NCBI GenBank assembly: GCA_934718145.1
Contig: CAKUZC010000072.1
Coordinates: forward strand, 1-5,555
Direction of reading: 5' to 3'
Length of the DNA: 5,555 nucleotides
DNA from: an uncultured Eubacteriales bacterium
GTDB taxonomy: Bacteria > Bacillota > Clostridia > Oscillospirales > Acutalibacteraceae
The translations under genes and the position numbers were made by a program. The notes under the pieces were generated by a model that worked only from the letters and a program-made list of their open reading frames with translations, was not told the DNA's origin and did no database searches. Below are positions 5,479 through 5,555 of the stretch, piece after piece. Position 1 is the stretch's first letter; every line of letters starts with the position of its first letter.

Positions 5479-5555
5479 TGGTACGCCCGGAGGGATTCGA
5501 ACCCCCGACCTTTTGGTTCGTAGCCAAACACTCTATCCAGCTGAGCTACGGGCGC
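5479..5555 (-). tRNA. tRNA-Arg (anticodon ACG)
   Basis: The minus strand from 5555 folds into a full cloverleaf. The acceptor stem GCGCCCG pairs with CGGGCGT. The D arm is GCTC...GAGT. The anticodon stem TTTGG/CCAAA holds the loop CTACGAA with anticodon ACG. The T arm GGGGG/CCCTC holds the loop TTCGAAT. The discriminator is A (5482) and CCA is encoded (5481-5479). With A34 modified to inosine it would read CGU, CGC and CGA. The first base coincides with the window edge, so its promoter and any neighbouring tRNAs are not visible. Confidence 0.95.

Noticed and set aside
1..5555. CRISPR array, insertion sequence or attachment-site repeats
   Set aside because: No regularly spaced direct repeats, transposase motifs or terminal inverted repeats were seen, and the tRNA 3' sequence occurs once only.

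Overview
The window looks like low-GC Firmicutes DNA, most likely from a clostridial or lachnospiraceal anaerobe. The reasons are strong AT bias, AGGAGG ribosome binding sites, T-tailed hairpin terminators, a very short Cys/Gly-rich 'chorion class HCB' type protein seen mainly in that group, and a tRNA-Arg(ACG) with encoded CCA. TGG encodes Trp in all three larger genes, so a standard TGA-stop code is assumed.

Layout, left to right. (1) Positions 1-2016 (+) are the 3' part of a large helicase plus adenine-methyltransferase restriction protein. It is cut by the window on the left. On the right it stops just before the NPPY catalytic motif should appear, and an out-of-frame trace of the expected sequence follows the stop, so the gene looks broken. 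(2) Positions 2017-2617 hold a plus-strand terminator, a 16-bp palindrome, a small reading frame interrupted by one TGA (2191-2412), and a terminator whose G-U pairing fits the minus strand. (3) Positions 2618-2749 (-) encode a 43-residue Cys/Gly-rich small protein with a hydrophobic stretch. (4) Positions 2923-4827 (+) are the centrepiece: a Nif11-like leader with a Gly-Gly motif, fused through two hydrophobic segments and a charged linker to a Clp/torsin-type AAA+ unfoldase module with a Tyr/Gly-rich pore loop. It has its own sigma-A type promoter. (5) Positions 4953-5291 (-) encode an unrecognised 112-residue protein with five cysteines. It converges on the AAA+ gene at a shared terminator and is driven by a perfect TTGACA-17-TATAAT promoter whose spacer is an alternating TA tract. 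(6) Positions 5479-5555 (-) are tRNA-Arg, followed by its own terminator.

How the genes relate: each gene has its own promoter and/or terminator, so this is not one operon. The AAA+ gene and the Cys-rich gene are divergent; the AAA+ gene and the 112-residue gene are convergent. A broken restriction gene, orphan small genes and a tRNA at the edge suggest an accessory or island-like region, though no attachment-site duplication is visible. The strongest candidates for undescribed biology are the leader-AAA+ fusion and the TA-spacer promoter.
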